Part shown: piece by piece, positions 44,743-55,816 of the stretch
How positions within the stretch are numbered: the first letter of the stretch is position 1
How the letters are laid out: the number at the start of each line of letters is the position of its first letter
Origin: Artemia franciscana
Taxonomy: Eukaryota > Arthropoda > Branchiopoda > Anostraca > Artemiidae
Length of the DNA stretch: 64,000 nucleotides
NCBI RefSeq assembly: GCF_032884065.1
Contig: NC_088867.1
Coordinates: 53,157,929 to 53,221,928 of the forward strand
Direction of reading: 5' to 3'
Translations under genes and position numbers: made by a program
Notes under the pieces: model-generated
Told to the model about the DNA's origin: nothing
Seen by the model: the letters and a program-made list of their open reading frames with translations, nothing else
Database searches by the model: none

Positions 44743-44818
44743 AACTCACCGTAGCAACAAGCCACCTGACGCCAACAAAACCACTCATGATCATCCTTCT
44801 TCCCAATCTGTTCAAAGC
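44743..44818 (-). pseudogene. LINE alpha 3' end
   Basis: CACCGTAGCAACAAGCCACC and following bases match the 3' end at 52343-52400 and 1036-1080. The (TAC)n tract sits exactly at its 3' edge. Confidence 0.7.
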
Positions 44819-44913
44819 CTCTAGAGGGTCCTGACCTTTGAATTGGAAGAGAAGAGCTAAACCAAAAGACGATATATACACCTAAGTTACCAACACACCA
44901 TAACTACAACAGG
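44819..44913 (+). repeat. 95-bp direct repeat, right copy
   Basis: Partner of 43842-43935. It interrupts LINE alpha between its extreme 3' end and its body. Confidence 0.9.
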
Positions 44914-44919
44914 TATGGT

Positions 44920-46270
44920 TTTAGGTATACATACCATACCTACCCTTCGATCAGCCCAAGACGGTTGGCCGAAAAGAACAGTCTTTGACAATGTGCCATT
45001 CTTCTTCCACAGAACATACTTTAGCTTTCACAACCTTTCTCTCATTGTAGCCTTAAGAAGCAAGATTGAACCACATTTTTTGTATAACCTACTGTTTGTG
45101 ATACGGTAAGTGCGTTGGATGCCCAGAAAAATCCATGGGCAATTTCTCTGGCAAACATCACGCAAATTTTTTTCGTTGTCTCGGAGCACCCATGCTTCAG
45201 AGCTATGTTTGACCACTGTCATCACTGTAGCTTCCAATATTCTAATCTTGATTCGCAGAGTTATCGGACTAATATTTGTTTCGAAAATTTTTCAATTTTG
45301 GAAAAAACACCCTTTGGTCTTGGTTATACTTCTTTTAGCATCGCCACTGCACCTACCCTCTTTACTAATAATACTACATAGGAATGTGAAGGTGTTCACT
45401 TGATTGATCTTATCGTTACCCAACGTCATCTTTCCATCTTCACTTGTCCCTAGGCTTAGCGACTTAGTCTTCTTAACATTAATTTTCAAACCTATTCCTG
45501 TACTCTGAACTCGCAAAACCTGTAAAAGTTAATTCATTTTGCTAACATTCTTATGTAGAATGCTTAAATCATCAGCATAATCTAAGTCCAGAAAAGTTTT
45601 CCCCCATTTGATTCCATGTTCTCCCATTGCCTTTGCTCTGCTCTTTAAGACAGAGTCCGTTTGTCTTAAGCAAAACCCACCCTGCTTAACTCCTGGAACC
45701 AGCTACTAACCTCACGTCCTACCTTAACCGCAGCAGTGTTGTTCTCGTATACGGGAGTAATCACTTTAATGTATTTATCTCTTCTAAATTATGAATCTAA
45801 GAGTGAAAATTGGGTAGTGGATTCTCTAACCTTCATAAAACCGCACTGTTCTTCTCTTAACATTTTCTCTACAGCATTTCTAATTCCGAAAGTATCACCA
45901 TACAGAGTAATCTGCTAACCACTGGAACCAGACTAATGCCTTTATAGTTACCTTACTCACTCTTATCACCTTTATTATACATGAGTTTAATTAGGTTTTC
46001 ATAAAACCGCTAGGTACTTCCCCTTTGCCAAAAATCTTATTATTAATCTTCAGTAACTTATTCTAACATAATAATCATGTTTAAGAAAGTCAATTGCCAC
46101 ACTATGAGCTGCTGGAGCCTTATTATCTTTTTTAATCCTTTTAGTGTTACAAATTCTTCGTCACAAAATATATATTCATTTACGTTCAAGGTGTCACAGA
46201 GATGTTTATTTTCACCAGCAAAACGGCCAATTACACCATCTTCAAGAACGACGATCAAAAATGCAGCTAA
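44920..46270 (-). pseudogene. LINE alpha RT remnant
   Basis: Minus strand. A pre-RT piece (46258-46058, FVTLKGLKK), a deleted middle with a KTFLDLDYADD-like motif near 45580, then GLKINVKKTKSLSLGTSEDG and NTFTFLCSIISKEG (45516-45292), and TVMTVVKHSSEAWVLRDNEK, NSRLYKKCGSILL, KATMRERL (45237-45028). This is the RT-thumb and tail part of the same family as 1035-3170. Frames are broken repeatedly. Confidence 0.82.
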
Positions 46271-46974
46271 TGAGATTCATAAAAATTGCCTATAAAGCAA
46301 AGCAAAAACAAAGAAAAAGACAGATCTACCGGTAATACTTATAGTTCACAATAAAACAAAAAAACACTTCATCTTGCCTTGATGATTGTTGGCGATAGAC
46401 TGAATTCTGAAAGTTTTTTTTTTGCAATTTGGAAAAAGTCTAAGGCTAACCACATGGTTAACATCAGTTAGAAGCTGCAAATAAAGCGACAAGCAAATTT
46501 GTGCTTCTGATCAGCACTATTCCAATCTTATTCATAAAACTCGGATTGAGTTGAGTAAAACAGGGCTTGATTTAAATGGGGATGGACTTACACTCAGATT
46601 GAGTTTAACGTGGTTTGAGTTAAATGGGGCCTCAGTTATTCGAGGATTCAGTAACACGAATATTCAGTTACATGCAGGCCATATTCAGGGAGATGAGGGG
46701 AGGGTCCTGGATGCGGCCCTGGTTAAATAGGTTCAGCTGGATGGGGTTCAGTTATACGCACACAATCAGGAAAGGTTTTTTGCTTTGTTTAATTTTTTTC
46801 TAGCCGTCTGTAGTTAACAGGAGCTGCTACCTATTCTTTTACGAACATTTGCAAATATTCTATAGCATGTGCAGTTGAATAGGCCTAGACTACCAAAGAA
46901 ATTCGTGTCAATGTTGCCCATTTGAAGTTCAAAAACTAAGTGTAGGTTAGTCATCAGACCCTTTTATTAATTAG

Positions 46975-47436
46975 ATTAGGCTATATTTTGCAGCAGGAGA
47001 ACCTTTATTTTCACTTCTTTCCTTGTTTTTCTAAGAAAATCATGAATTCTTTAGAACCTATAGGCTATAACTGAGTGTACACCCCCACCTCCCTTATGTG
47101 CAAATATATAGTCCTACCCAGAATTACATTCTGAATCTAAATATAATCTTCATTTGCATCACAAATGAACCTACCCCCACCCTTGTGATGTGAAAATATA
47201 GGCTACACCCTGGTTTGGATATATTTAGGGGCATGGATAAAGTTCATCTGTGATGCAAATGAAGCTTATATTTTGATCCAGAATACAATTCTGGGTATAT
47301 GTTTGCATATTAGGGGGGTGAGGATATATACTCTATTAATGGCCTATATAGGTTCTAAGGAATTCATGATTTCTTAGAAAAACAAGGAAAGAAGTGAAGA
47401 TAAAGGTTCTTCTGTTGCAAAATATATTAAATAGGA
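46975..47436. repeat. long foldback element, arms about 200 bp
   Basis: 46975-47172 and 47237-47436 are inverted copies at about 85% identity by eye. Both arms include AAGAAGTG/CACTTCTTTCC, TGATTTTCTTAGAAAAACAAGG-like sequence, TGCAAATGAAG.TTATATTT and CAGAATT.CATTCTG. The loop is about 65 bp. No coding capacity. It is likely a MITE/foldback transposon or a folded inverted duplication. Confidence 0.9.
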
Positions 47437-47659
47437 TTATTGTGCATATTATGAAGTAAGAATTGTTTTCTTTACATTTCTGCTTATGAGGTGGACTGAT
47501 CATACATCTATACCACTAGGCTTGATAAGCCTTGAGTTTCAGCTAGGCTACTCTTAATCATATGTGACTTTTAAGGGCAACTATTGCTTCCCTGTGCCAC
47601 TCAAAAGGGGGAAGGCATGCTGTCTTGAGCACCAAGGATGAGAGGGTGCAGCAGATGGG

Positions 47660-48080
47660 TCCTTTTTTATTTGTATATGAGTTGGGAAAGGTAGGCATAA
47701 TTCATTGTTCCCCAGGTGCCACCAAACACAGGAACAGTCCTACCTTCACTAGTATACTTTTGTGAAAATCCTGGGGGGCTAAGTTGTAGCCAATTTTCCA
47801 AAGCAATTGAAAATGACATTAAAAACCTTCCTTGATATCTAACAGCCCTCATTTTGGTGTTTTCTTTGAAAAGAATCAATAAAACTACAAAATGATAAAA
47901 ATCTAGGTAAGGTTTTTTTTTGCTTTTTTGGGGAGAAGTATCACTAGGTGAATCTACTCTCAGGAATACACTGAGAGCACTAGCAATCTCTTCAGAAAGT
48001 ATTTTAAAGCATCTTCCCCCAGAGTCATTCAAAGGAGAGAGCAAGGTTCTCCAGATGCTGTGGCTAAGGGGTTGTCCACT
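47660..48080 (-). pseudogene. possible LINE pre-RT fragment
   Basis: The minus-strand frame has DSGGRCFKILSEEIASALSV and VPVFGGTWGTMN, reminiscent of the segment before RT motif 1 in LINEs ('EEIA..L', 'VPVF.GG...NYRP'), with an unrelated insertion between. Weak evidence; it could be chance. Confidence 0.3.
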
Positions 48081-48904
48081 TGATCAAATTTCTCACTGAT
48101 CCAGCTTTTGTTGCTTATAGGTTAGTTGGGAGGGGGAGTGCATTAACCAATTTTTCTTCAAGTACTACCAACCCTAGAAATATCTCTGTCTACCTCTAGC
48201 CTACTCCTTCTGGCCTTTGATGACTTTAATATCATTTTTGTGTTTAAGTTGAAAACTTGAAAAATAAATATTCAGCTCAAATGAGGCACAACAAATGCTT
48301 TTTGAGCTTTATGCCTTTGCTCAATCCTCATTTCTAAGGTTTAAAAGAGCTGTACATTTATTCATGAATTTAGGAGAAAACAAAACTGACTTAAAGGTCC
48401 AGTGAATGACAGGAATTATATTATCAAAACATAAAGCCTATGAAAAATACATAAAAAAAGCTCAAAACTAAGGTAAAACCTTTTTAAGTTAGTTTTCTAG
48501 GTAGGCCTAAATGTAGACTAGTTATGTATACAATCTTCTAAGCCCCACAAATAAGAAAAGAGTTGACTTAGTAGCTTGGTAATAGGCTACCCTCCCAGGA
48601 TATGTTTTAGACCTTGAAAGTCATGAAAGTTTTATTTACTTAACTCATCTACTTTCTAAAATGGTAAGAATTAAGGCATAGTTGTGGTATTTGGCAACCA
48701 GGGATTAATGTTGCATTTTGTCCCTCCCCAAAATTGCTACCACAGTATAAGTAAAAAAAGAAACCTTATTCTGATGCCCCTTGGAAGGTTCACCCAGTGA
48801 CATTTGTCTCCCTTTGCTCCCTAGTGACATCATTGAGGAAAAATCCTCTAAATACTAAAAAAGAGATCCCTTTTCTCAATCCATCAGTGACATTAGACTG
48901 ATAT

Positions 48905-49020
48905 TTTTGGTAAAATTCTAGTTTAGCTACTTTTCACTATCTTGGAGATGGGTTAGATTAGGAAAATGAAACTTTCAATAATGAATCCAGGGCCAAAAAA
49001 CAAACTCTGGGAAGGTATTG
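48905..49020. repeat. dispersed repeat R, copy 3 (partial)
   Basis: AAATTCTAGTTTAGCTACTT and AGGAAAATGAAACTTTCA match copies 1 and 2. The right half has diverged. Confidence 0.7.
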
Positions 49021-49079
49021 CCAAGTTTCCATGTTAACCCTCTTCTGATTTCTTAGTCTTAAAAATTTGCCTGCTTCAC

Positions 49080-50465
49080 AGGTCAGGGAATGCTTATATT
49101 AACAGACTATTAGCTAAGAAATTAACTGACCTCTATAGTCAAAATTGCATCCTGAATTCAGATTTAACATTAATTTGGGCTGGAAATAAACTTCACCCTC
49201 ATCCCTATATACACCAATTAAGGGTATGTATTTGTACATTGGGGAATGGGTGGGGTAAGTTTGAACTAACCACTGTATATGGAAATTGGTATGGAAGAAA
49301 AACCGCAAAAAATGTCTGTATAACAGTTGTGCAAGATTAGATTGGTCAACAGCTCACAATAAACCTATACCCTAGCACCTGTAAAGAGCTAAGTTTAGTT
49401 GGCAGCCTCTGACTCTAATCTTTTAAACTGCTCAGGATGTTTCTTGACTTGAGCTCAAGCATCAATGGCCTCTAATTTTGGCTGGAAAGGTACAGCATTA
49501 ACATAATGCTGCCATTAGTAACTTAAGCAGACTTTGTTGTAGAACAGACAGTTTTAAACATTTCTCAGAAGTTTTGATGCTGGCTGGAAGAGTTTTACTT
49601 AATAGTATCTTTATATTGCTTGGTTATATTAAGCTTAGAAAGAAAAAGTCCTTGTAAACATTAAAATTCATAAAGGGTCTTTGTGGAACAATCTGTAGGG
49701 CTTAGCTTATTATGGTTAAAAAATAAACATAATGTCATATGACTAGCCCTAAACATGCCTAAAGCTGGATGTGTGTTGCTGATTTTTTTTTTTTATTAAA
49801 AAATTCTATGAGCTCATTCTAATTGTTGCAAGTGATGTTGAAGATACAGGCACTTAATAAATACAAAGGACTGGAACCTCCCACAGAGCAATGACAAAGC
49901 TGTAAGAAAACCATTATATTGAAAATATGCAATTGCAGGACTTTGTTTGGCTACAGAAATGTACTAAATTTAAATATTGAATGAAGAGAGCTCAATAGTT
50001 TTTTTTTTCAAAAATCAAATGTAGTTTCCATGGTTGATTTTTACTAGAACATTCATCATTTCTTGTGGGTTATTTCATCATACCAAAGTTATTTCCCCTA
50101 TGCCATTTTTACTGCTAATAAAAAAGCTTTACAAGATATATAAAAGAATTTGCACTTTCATTAAGATCAACAACTCCATCTTGCATGGTGAGCACAAGTT
50201 ATGAAGGCCCAACAAATGTATTTCCATGGGGCTTGGGGTGGGTAAAAGGCCTCAAATTTTCACATAGCTTGGGAGGCAAAGGGTCCATCTTGAGATTTTG
50301 CAGGTTAGTGGTTGTTTCAGCTCCTATTTTTTATTCTTGGTGGTGACAAGAAATATTGATGTGAATATTTGGATTTTTAAACTTTATTTTTGAATGTTTA
50401 GAATCATCTTAATATAGAAAAACCTGGTACTTGTGTCTTGTAGCCACTCACTCAAGTTCTGTTGA
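49080..50465. other. unassigned sequence
   Basis: Nothing recognised apart from a short 'GGGTATGTATTTGTACATTGGGGAA' edge (about 49213) like those in the foldbacks at 26.1 and 47.3 kb. Confidence 0.4.
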
Positions 50466-50469
50466 AAGT

Positions 50470-51520
50470 TTTTCAGCACCATCCGGCAGTTGCCCTGCCT
50501 GTTTTATGCCCTCTGTTTGCTTAATGGGTTTGTAGTTGGTTGATCTTTAAGCTATGTTGACCACTCAGCAAATGCATTGAATTTGTTGTTGTGCTTCTCC
50601 CAGGACTTGTCAATTCGGTTTTTGAAGAAATTGATGTTTGGTGCTTGAATGATATGTTCAGACAGGTTGTTCCATGTGTTGACTGCTTGCACAGAGAAAA
50701 AGTTTGCATGGGCATGTTTTCTGGCTTCTGGCTTGTACACCTTTTCTGAGTGGCCTCTGGATCGGTTTATGGCTGTTTTCCTGAAGAACTTTTTGAAGGG
50801 CAGATTTTCTGTTTTGGCTTTCATGTTGAACATCTGGATGGCGTCTCCTTTCCTACATCTGTACAACAGACTTGGCTGCTCAACAGTTTTTAAGGTGGTC
50901 ATTGTATAGCTTCCCTTTTAGGCCTGGCATCATTCTGGCTGCTCTACGTCGGACCTTTTCCATGGCTGTGCAATCCCCTACATTGATGTAGGATGGCCCC
51001 CAGGCTATGTTTCTGTACTTGATGATCAGCTGGACTATGAGTTTTGTACAGCTGGGTGAGCGTCTTCCTGCTGAAGTACTTGAAGGATTTATGGATCAAG
51101 AACAGTGCCCCATTAGCTTTGTTAGCTGCTGCATTGGTTTGGAGGTGAAATTTGAGCTTGTCATCAATGATGATGCCAAGGTCTTTTTCCTTATCTTCAA
51201 CTGGCATAGTGTATGTTTTGCCTAGCTTGTCTCAAATCGTTAGATGAAGGGGGCAGCTGTCTTTCAGTCTTCCAATCCACATTACTTTGCACTTCATGAT
51301 GTCGAGTTTGAGGCCAAGATTTGAAAGGTTTGAAGTGAAAATGTTGGTGTTTCTTTGCAGGGCGTCTACATGGTCTTGGCTGTTGTATGTATGGTAGACC
51401 TTTGTTTTGTCTGCATCGATTTTTTGAGAGCTGCTTAGCCCTGTGGTGGCAGAGTTTACGTGGAGTAGGAACAGTGTGGGCCTATTAATGCTAGTGAAAT
51501 ATGACAAAATATCATGAGAA
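50470..51520 (-). pseudogene. LINE (family eta) RT and C-terminal fragment
   Basis: Minus strand. QKIDADKTKVYHTYNSQDHV is a damaged motif C region (family consensus would have A-D-D). Then LGLKLDIMKCKVMWIGR, EKDLGIIIDDKLKFHLQTNA, ANKANGALFLIHKSF, PSLLYRCRKGDAIQMFNM and FFSVQAVNTWNNLSEHII, in three frames. The 5' side stops near 51500, before motif B. Inactive. Confidence 0.8.
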
Positions 51521-51599
51521 TATAATACTTTATTAACAAAACTATGAAAACTGCAACAAAGAATTATAGAAGGGGGTTGCCAAAACTGCATTGTATTAA

Positions 51600-52320
51600 A
51601 TACATAACCTAAACCAACCTAACTAAAATACCAACTTAATATAATATAGCTACAATGTAGTTTCCCATCAAGCCAAAGCTAATTTTGTCTGGTATAAAAC
51701 CCATGAAAACTGGTTATTGTCTCATGTTTGCAATACAAGATCTTGAGTGTTGGGGCTATGAGACAAAAGTACCAAAAACTTTTCAGCTATGCTGGTAAAA
51801 ACCAGCAACACAGGAACATTTTTTAATTGCACATGGACATTGGAGAATACAAGGATTTAGGGCATCTAAAACATTTTTGGTAAATTTACAGTCTGTTGGC
51901 TGGGCTCCTTAGTGCTTGATCCATCTCTAATAGGGGAGTTGCTATATCAAATTGAAAAGGCTCTAATTCTTCTGTCAAACAGTTCAACTGGGCTTTGGGT
52001 AATCCATCCTTTTAATGGTGTACAAGCTTCATAAAACTTCCCAAATATTCCCAAGAAAGAGATTATTGTATATCTATATATCTATATTTTGTGAAGCTAA
52101 TTTGGTGTCGGCTTACTGGACAATTTGTAAAATGTTAAATAAGGAACAACAATTATAATAACAATAGGTTTCATTAAACTCACAGTAAAAATTAATTGGT
52201 ATCCTGAAAGTGTCAAGAGTTTGATTGTTAAAAGCAAATATGATGATCCTTTAAAATAAGAAAAATGGCCAAATCTTTAGGTAATTGTTAAATAAAGGAC
52301 TGTCTGTTCAAGAAGCGCGC
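51600..52320. other. unassigned sequence
   Basis: No recognised gene or repeat. Confidence 0.4.
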
Positions 52321-52324
52321 AGCT

Positions 52325-52630
52325 AAAATACTACTACTAATAACTCACTGCAGCACCAAGCCACCTGAGGCCAACACAGCTACGCACGCTCCTCCTCCAA
52401 CCTAATATATTCAAGACCTCCCTCTTTACACCCTCCCTGGAAGTTCCCATTTCCTTTAAATCTTTATTTATGACATCCTCCCAAGCCAGACAAGGACGAC
52501 CTGCTTTCCGTGTAGCCCCAGACAATCTTTGGAAATCTGTCATCCTTCATCTGCAGAATGTAGCCTAGCCATCTCAACCTTTCTTTCATTGTAGCCCTAG
52601 AAAGCAGGATTGAACCACATTTCCTAAGCT
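52325..52630 (-). pseudogene. LINE alpha 3' end
   Basis: The frame 52543-52337 gives ATRKAGRPCLAWEDVINKDL, GVKREVLNILGWRRSVRSCV and GLRWLGAAVS, the conserved tail of this family. It is followed on the element strand by a short TAGTAGTA tail (52329-52340). Upstream (52560-52630) matches 45010-45080. 5' truncated. Confidence 0.85.
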
Positions 52631-53049
52631 AAAATAGCACATTACAACAAATATCCTTGCTTTAGGATGGCCAAATAAGGTCTATTAGAGTCATCAAATG
52701 AATATAAAGAGACAGAAAAGAAAATATTTGGAGCAAAAAATCTTTTTGGAGTAAAGTAAGCTGACAAAGTCACAATTCTTAGCCTAGTTAAGGTCCGTTT
52801 TGTAGTTAATATGCATTGGGTTTTGTTATGGTTGCCAAGTATGTAATTCTGGGCTCTGGTTTTGTATTTCTTTGTTTTCAGGAATATTCAATGAGCCTCT
52901 TTGCAGTTCTTATGAAACTCCTTCTCTACAATGTGGCTGGGTAAATAAGCATAGAACCCGTTTTACTCATTGTTTAAGCAGTGCTATTGTGATTCCTAAT
53001 ATTTTCTGTATATCCTTAATGATCCTCTCAATAGGATCTTTAAGCAATC

Positions 53050-53600
53050 AAGACAGTTGGTTATAATGGGCTCAATTGTTTATTTGAGGTCTTCAATATC
53101 TTCAGGGTTTCTTTTGTCTGTACTTGCTGCAGGTACTATACCTTCTGTATGAATACCATCTTGTATAATAGAGAGCACAGTGTCAATAAGTGAAATTTCT
53201 GATCATTTCCCTCCTTGTTCTAGCGACTATTTTGATAATATTACTATTGAGAGGACTTGTGGGTCTAATAAAATGTCTTCTAGATTTAATGAGATGAAAT
53301 TAACTTTTCTCTGGTCAAGATTACTAGAAAGTTCTTGGGGTAATTTCAGGTTGATTCTGATTTTGTTGTTTGTTTAATGCATATTATGAGTCTATTAAAT
53401 AGGGTGTTGTTGATGTTTCCTCTACTCTGCCTCCTAATCATAAATGTAAAGAGGCCTTTTCTATAAATCCTTTGATGACAATCCTGGTATTTCGAAAGTT
53501 CAAGGAAGGAAAATAATCTCTGGAGGGCTTATAAGTCTGCTAGCCCCTCAGTGAGGGCTATTTGCTTGCAGTGATTCAGAATCTACAGGAATACCCACAA
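53050..53600 (+). pseudogene. possible LINE endonuclease fragment
   Basis: SISEISDHFPPCSSDYFDNI followed by a poorly conserved FNEMKL..FLWSRLL resembles the SDH motif and post-endonuclease region of LINEs. Only one good motif is present, so support is weak. Confidence 0.3.
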
Positions 53601-54365
53601 TTTCGTATGTTGAAAGTCCACATCCCAGTATTATTTGAAGTGATATTCAGATAGCAGTTAAGATATTTGAAAAAACTTTACAGGTGATAAACTCAGTGGA
53701 TAGACTCTTCCTTCAGTCGCCTTCTGTTCTTACATGCCTGCTACTCAATGGTTAACCTATCAAGGGTGGTCTGAAAATTCAAGAAGTATTTATTTCATAT
53801 TTGTGAATATTTACATAAAGATCATTTCTGCTACTAATTCTTCAGTTACCTTGATTGTGATAAGAGAAGTAAAGTGCGAAATATCTTCTGGCGTTTAGAA
53901 GGTATAAGGGTGTCAGTTCTACTCATATCTTCTATTTTTTTTTTTAGTTTGACTTGGCTATTCATTATAATTGCTGTTTGTTTCAGGCTTTATCTATTTG
54001 TTGATTATGGTTTATGGTAGTTTTGTGCTTAAAGAATTATTCGACTTTATTTCTGCTCATCTTTGGCTTATCAAAGCTCTTTACTTTTTTTGAAAAACCT
54101 CTAATCCAGAAAAAGCTTTTCAGAATTAATTTTTGTTTGTTTTAAGTGACATAGACTTTTTCATTGGTTATAAAAATAATGTATTAAATGTTTTTGGTTT
54201 TTCTATATAGGAACCCAGATTTCAAGAATTTTCCATAATATAGGCCTACATCCTTTTAGCAATTTGGATACACATACTGCTGAGAGACTTCTTTAGTTTA
54301 TGCTTCAGAAGGCTTTGTAACAGTAATTCGTCTCATATGGACGAAATAAAATTAATAATAAAAAA
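53600..54365. other. unassigned sequence
   Basis: Nothing supported. Confidence 0.4.
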
Positions 54366-54371
54366 CAAGTT

Positions 54372-54592
54372 TCTTCAGTTGAAAGTAAGGAGCAACATTA
54401 AAGCTTAAAAAACATAAATTATTCTGTATATGAAAGTGGTTGTACCTTACTCAATACTTTCCTCTTCATGCTTAAGTTTGACTCTTTGTCACAATTCTGC
54501 ACTTTGAAGTATTAAAAAACTTGAGCATAAAGAGCAAGGTATTGAGATTTAATGTTGCTCCTTACTTTCAGTTGAAAAAAACTGTTGAACTG
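54372..54592. repeat. foldback module related to family T
   Basis: Left CAGTTGAAAGTAAGGAGCAA and right TTGCTCCTTACTTTCAGTTG are inverted copies. Inner pair TCATGCTTAAGTTT / AACTTGAGCATAAAGAG. It is shorter than the 15.9-kb module, and part of the right arm (the CATATA region) is deleted. A further partial end lies at about 54750. Confidence 0.85.
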
Positions 54593-54816
54593 TTTATTTT
54601 TAGTTTAATCTCTGATCATTTTTCAAATTATGAAAGAAAATCCCTGATACACAACATGATAACAACACTGCTATAATATTTTTACCTAATTTTTGTCTAG
54701 GACGGGCAGCTCCCCTCATGTACAAAATAGTCTCTGTTTGTTTTTAGCTTTAATGTTGCTCCTTGCTTGCATTTCATTTTTTTTATTTAATTTGCGACGG
54801 CTTTTCAAATAATGCC

Positions 54817-54916
54817 NNNNNNNNNNNNNNNNNNNNNNNNNNNNNNNNNNNNNNNNNNNNNNNNNNNNNNNNNNNNNNNNNNNNNNNNNNNNNNNNNNNN
54901 NNNNNNNNNNNNNNNN
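54817..54916. other. assembly gap (100 N)
   Basis: Exactly 100 N, the conventional placeholder for a gap of unknown size. It ends in a hexamer array, so the array's true length is unknown. Confidence 0.99.
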
Positions 54917-55019
54917 GAGAGCGAGAGCGAGAGCGAGAGCGAGAGCGAGAGCGAGAGCGAGAGCGAGAGCGAGAGCGAGAGCGAGAGCGAGAGCGAGAGC
55001 GAGAGCGAGAGAGAGAGCG

Positions 55020-55048
<29 letters not shown>
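54917..55048. repeat. (GAGAGC)n / (GA)n satellite
   Basis: About 16 copies of GAGAGC (also readable as GAGCGA), degrading to pure GA and then GAGTGAGTGAG. It abuts the gap. The predicted Glu-Arg or Glu-Ser frames are artefacts. Confidence 0.97.
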
Positions 55049-55050
<2 letters not shown>

Positions 55051-55264
55051 TGAAAAAAGCTTATTAATGTTTTGGCAAGGTAAATCTACCCATTAACCTG
55101 TCAGTGTCATCAATAGTAGTCAGGAAAATGACTATAATGAGTCTCATTAAATTTGAATAAAAGCTGATAATTTGAACATTATAATAAAGAGAAAAGTGAA
55201 AATTGCCTTTGTATTTTATTACTGACACTGACTTTACTAAATTACCTACAAAAAACATTGTTTA

Positions 55265-55330
55265 AAAAAAACTTTTTGCATGCTGACTGAAATAACCAGC
55301 GACACCAGGACTCGAACCCATAAAAAAAAT
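55265..55330 (-). mobile_element. tRNA-like SINE fragment (tentative)
   Basis: The minus strand reads GGGTTCGAGTCCTGGTGTCG, containing a perfect B box (GGTTCGAGTCC). No A box or acceptor pairing is visible upstream, so it is at most the 3' half of a tRNA-derived SINE. Confidence 0.35.
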
Positions 55331-55816
55331 ATGATCTGTATAAAATAAAATATGGAAAGCTTAAATTGAGGCTATTCGTAGTATGGCAAACGTAAAGACG
55401 AATATACTGAAATGAAAACTTAATATACTCTCCTATGTAGGATGCTTAATCGTTGGCCAGATTTGAGGAGGGGAGAGACAGTTAATGTGGGTCATTTTGA
55501 GTTTACTTAATAATTTAGCTTGGGGGTTGAATAGAAGAATCAGCTTAAAATATATTTGCCACAAGCCTCACACTTACATCGTTTCTTTTCTTGTGCTTAA
55601 ATAATGATTTTATAAAAGTCAGTTGAAACACCAGTATACTTTCACTGTCTCATTTTCTTAACTTCCAATTTTCCAAAATTTTGTTGAGAATCTATTTATT
55701 TATTGATACTGTAAAACGGATTGCTAGCTGCAGTAAATTATATAAATGAAGATTAACATTATTAACTGAATGTAAATTAGATTATAAATGCAATCAAATC
55801 GTTATTTATTTTCCAG

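Noticed and set aside
44279-44881. Serine-, valine-, threonine- and leucine-rich proteins of 116-200 residues
   Set aside because: All four are readings of the TAC microsatellite in different frames and strands.
54763-55048. Glu-Arg and Glu-Ser repeat proteins
   Set aside because: They cross the 100-N gap and translate the GAGAGC array.
55300-55320. tRNA gene
   Set aside because: Only a B box is present; there is no A box, anticodon arm or acceptor pairing.
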